From Limnephilus marmoratus (taxonomy: Eukaryota; Arthropoda; Insecta; Trichoptera; Limnephilidae), in the NCBI GenBank assembly GCA_917880885.1, contig OU862917.1:53118727-53182726 (forward strand): a stretch of DNA of 64,000 nucleotides, read 5' to 3'. The position numbers were made by a program, and so were the translations under genes. The notes beneath the pieces were generated by a model. That model was given only the letters and a program-made list of their open reading frames with translations. It ran no database searches and had not been told where the DNA came from. Positions 63,706 through 64,000 of the stretch are shown here, in pieces. Positions within the stretch are counted from its first letter, which is position 1. Every line of letters starts with the position of its first letter.

Positions 63706-64000
63706 GAGGTTGCAGTGACCTTGCAACGCATGCCGGGTACCCGTTGTATATAATATTATAATATTTGCAAGGCGCTTTCATTAAAATGTAGTTTCCCGGG
63801 ACTTGGGATGCTAGAGCTCACTATTGTATATAGAAACCAATGAATGGTTCCCGGGGCAGCGGTACCAATCTCACGTTCAATGATTATCATTAAAATGCAA
63901 AATACAAAAAAAAGCGTTATGTTAATTTAATATTTTTCATAATAATTATCCCGTTCAACTTCAAGCAATTTCGTTATACATTTACAAAAAAAATACATAA
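63706..64000. repeat. Direct duplication, right copy (runs off window)
   Basis: Repeats 62640-62920, beginning with another GCATGCCGGGTACCCGT block at 63728. It continues to the window end, so its full length is unknown. Confidence 0.85.

Overview
This is arthropod nuclear DNA, most likely insect. It is AT-rich, packed with transposable elements and almost free of host genes. The clues are non-LTR retrotransposons of several insect-type lineages, a Penelope-like element, tRNA-derived SINEs, mariner, hAT, Harbinger and piggyBac-type elements, and a histone H4 gene with the arthropod-type N-terminus (MTGRGKGG). I cannot name the species. Nothing bacterial or viral is visible.

Layout. 1-3.1 kb: a foldback element, then a decayed Jockey-like LINE enclosed by a ~100-bp inverted repeat that carries hammerhead-ribozyme-like motifs, then a Harbinger-type MITE. 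3.3-6.7 kb: a LINE fragment, a long-TIR mariner with a nested Penelope end, and SINE fragments. 9-10.1 kb: a second MITE copy and the only recognisable cellular gene, a divergent solitary histone H4 with its 3' stem-loop. 10.2-16.8 kb: repeat tails, LINE debris, a third MITE copy and two near-complete SINEs. 17.1-21.3 kb: an almost complete two-ORF LINE (element C) with only three inactivating lesions. 21.8-33.3 kb: LINE fragments, an RTE-like fragment, SINEs, two hAT MITEs with 8-bp target duplications, and a Helitron-like element. 35.1-36.3 kb: one SINE-B copy split by a TTAA-targeted insertion. 37.3-40.2 kb: a minisatellite and two other tRNA-headed SINEs. 40.3-41.6 kb: a 5'-truncated Penelope-like element with its GIY-YIG domain. 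41.8-56.2 kb: two full-length RNase H-encoding LINEs (H on +, K on -) facing tail to tail, each with uninterrupted gag and pol ORFs and target-site duplications. K has split an older Jockey-like LINE (J). 56.5-64 kb: mostly tandem arrays inside what look like non-autonomous elements.

Working logic. The functional units are retrotransposons. In H and K, ORF1 (gag-like, RNA-binding zinc knuckles) overlaps ORF2 (APE endonuclease, reverse transcriptase, RNase H, C-terminal zinc knuckle) by about 40 nt. In C the overlap is the 4-nt ATGA. These arrangements suggest translational coupling. H and K share a 3'-terminal hairpin that could be the reverse-transcriptase recognition site. SINE families A and B have similar short 3' ends next to A-runs, as expected if they borrow the machinery of a LINE. 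The most unusual items are the histone H4 with five substitutions, including loss of Lys12, and the recurring hammerhead-like motif in Penelope ends and in an inverted repeat. Family names rest on motifs read by eye; no database search was possible.
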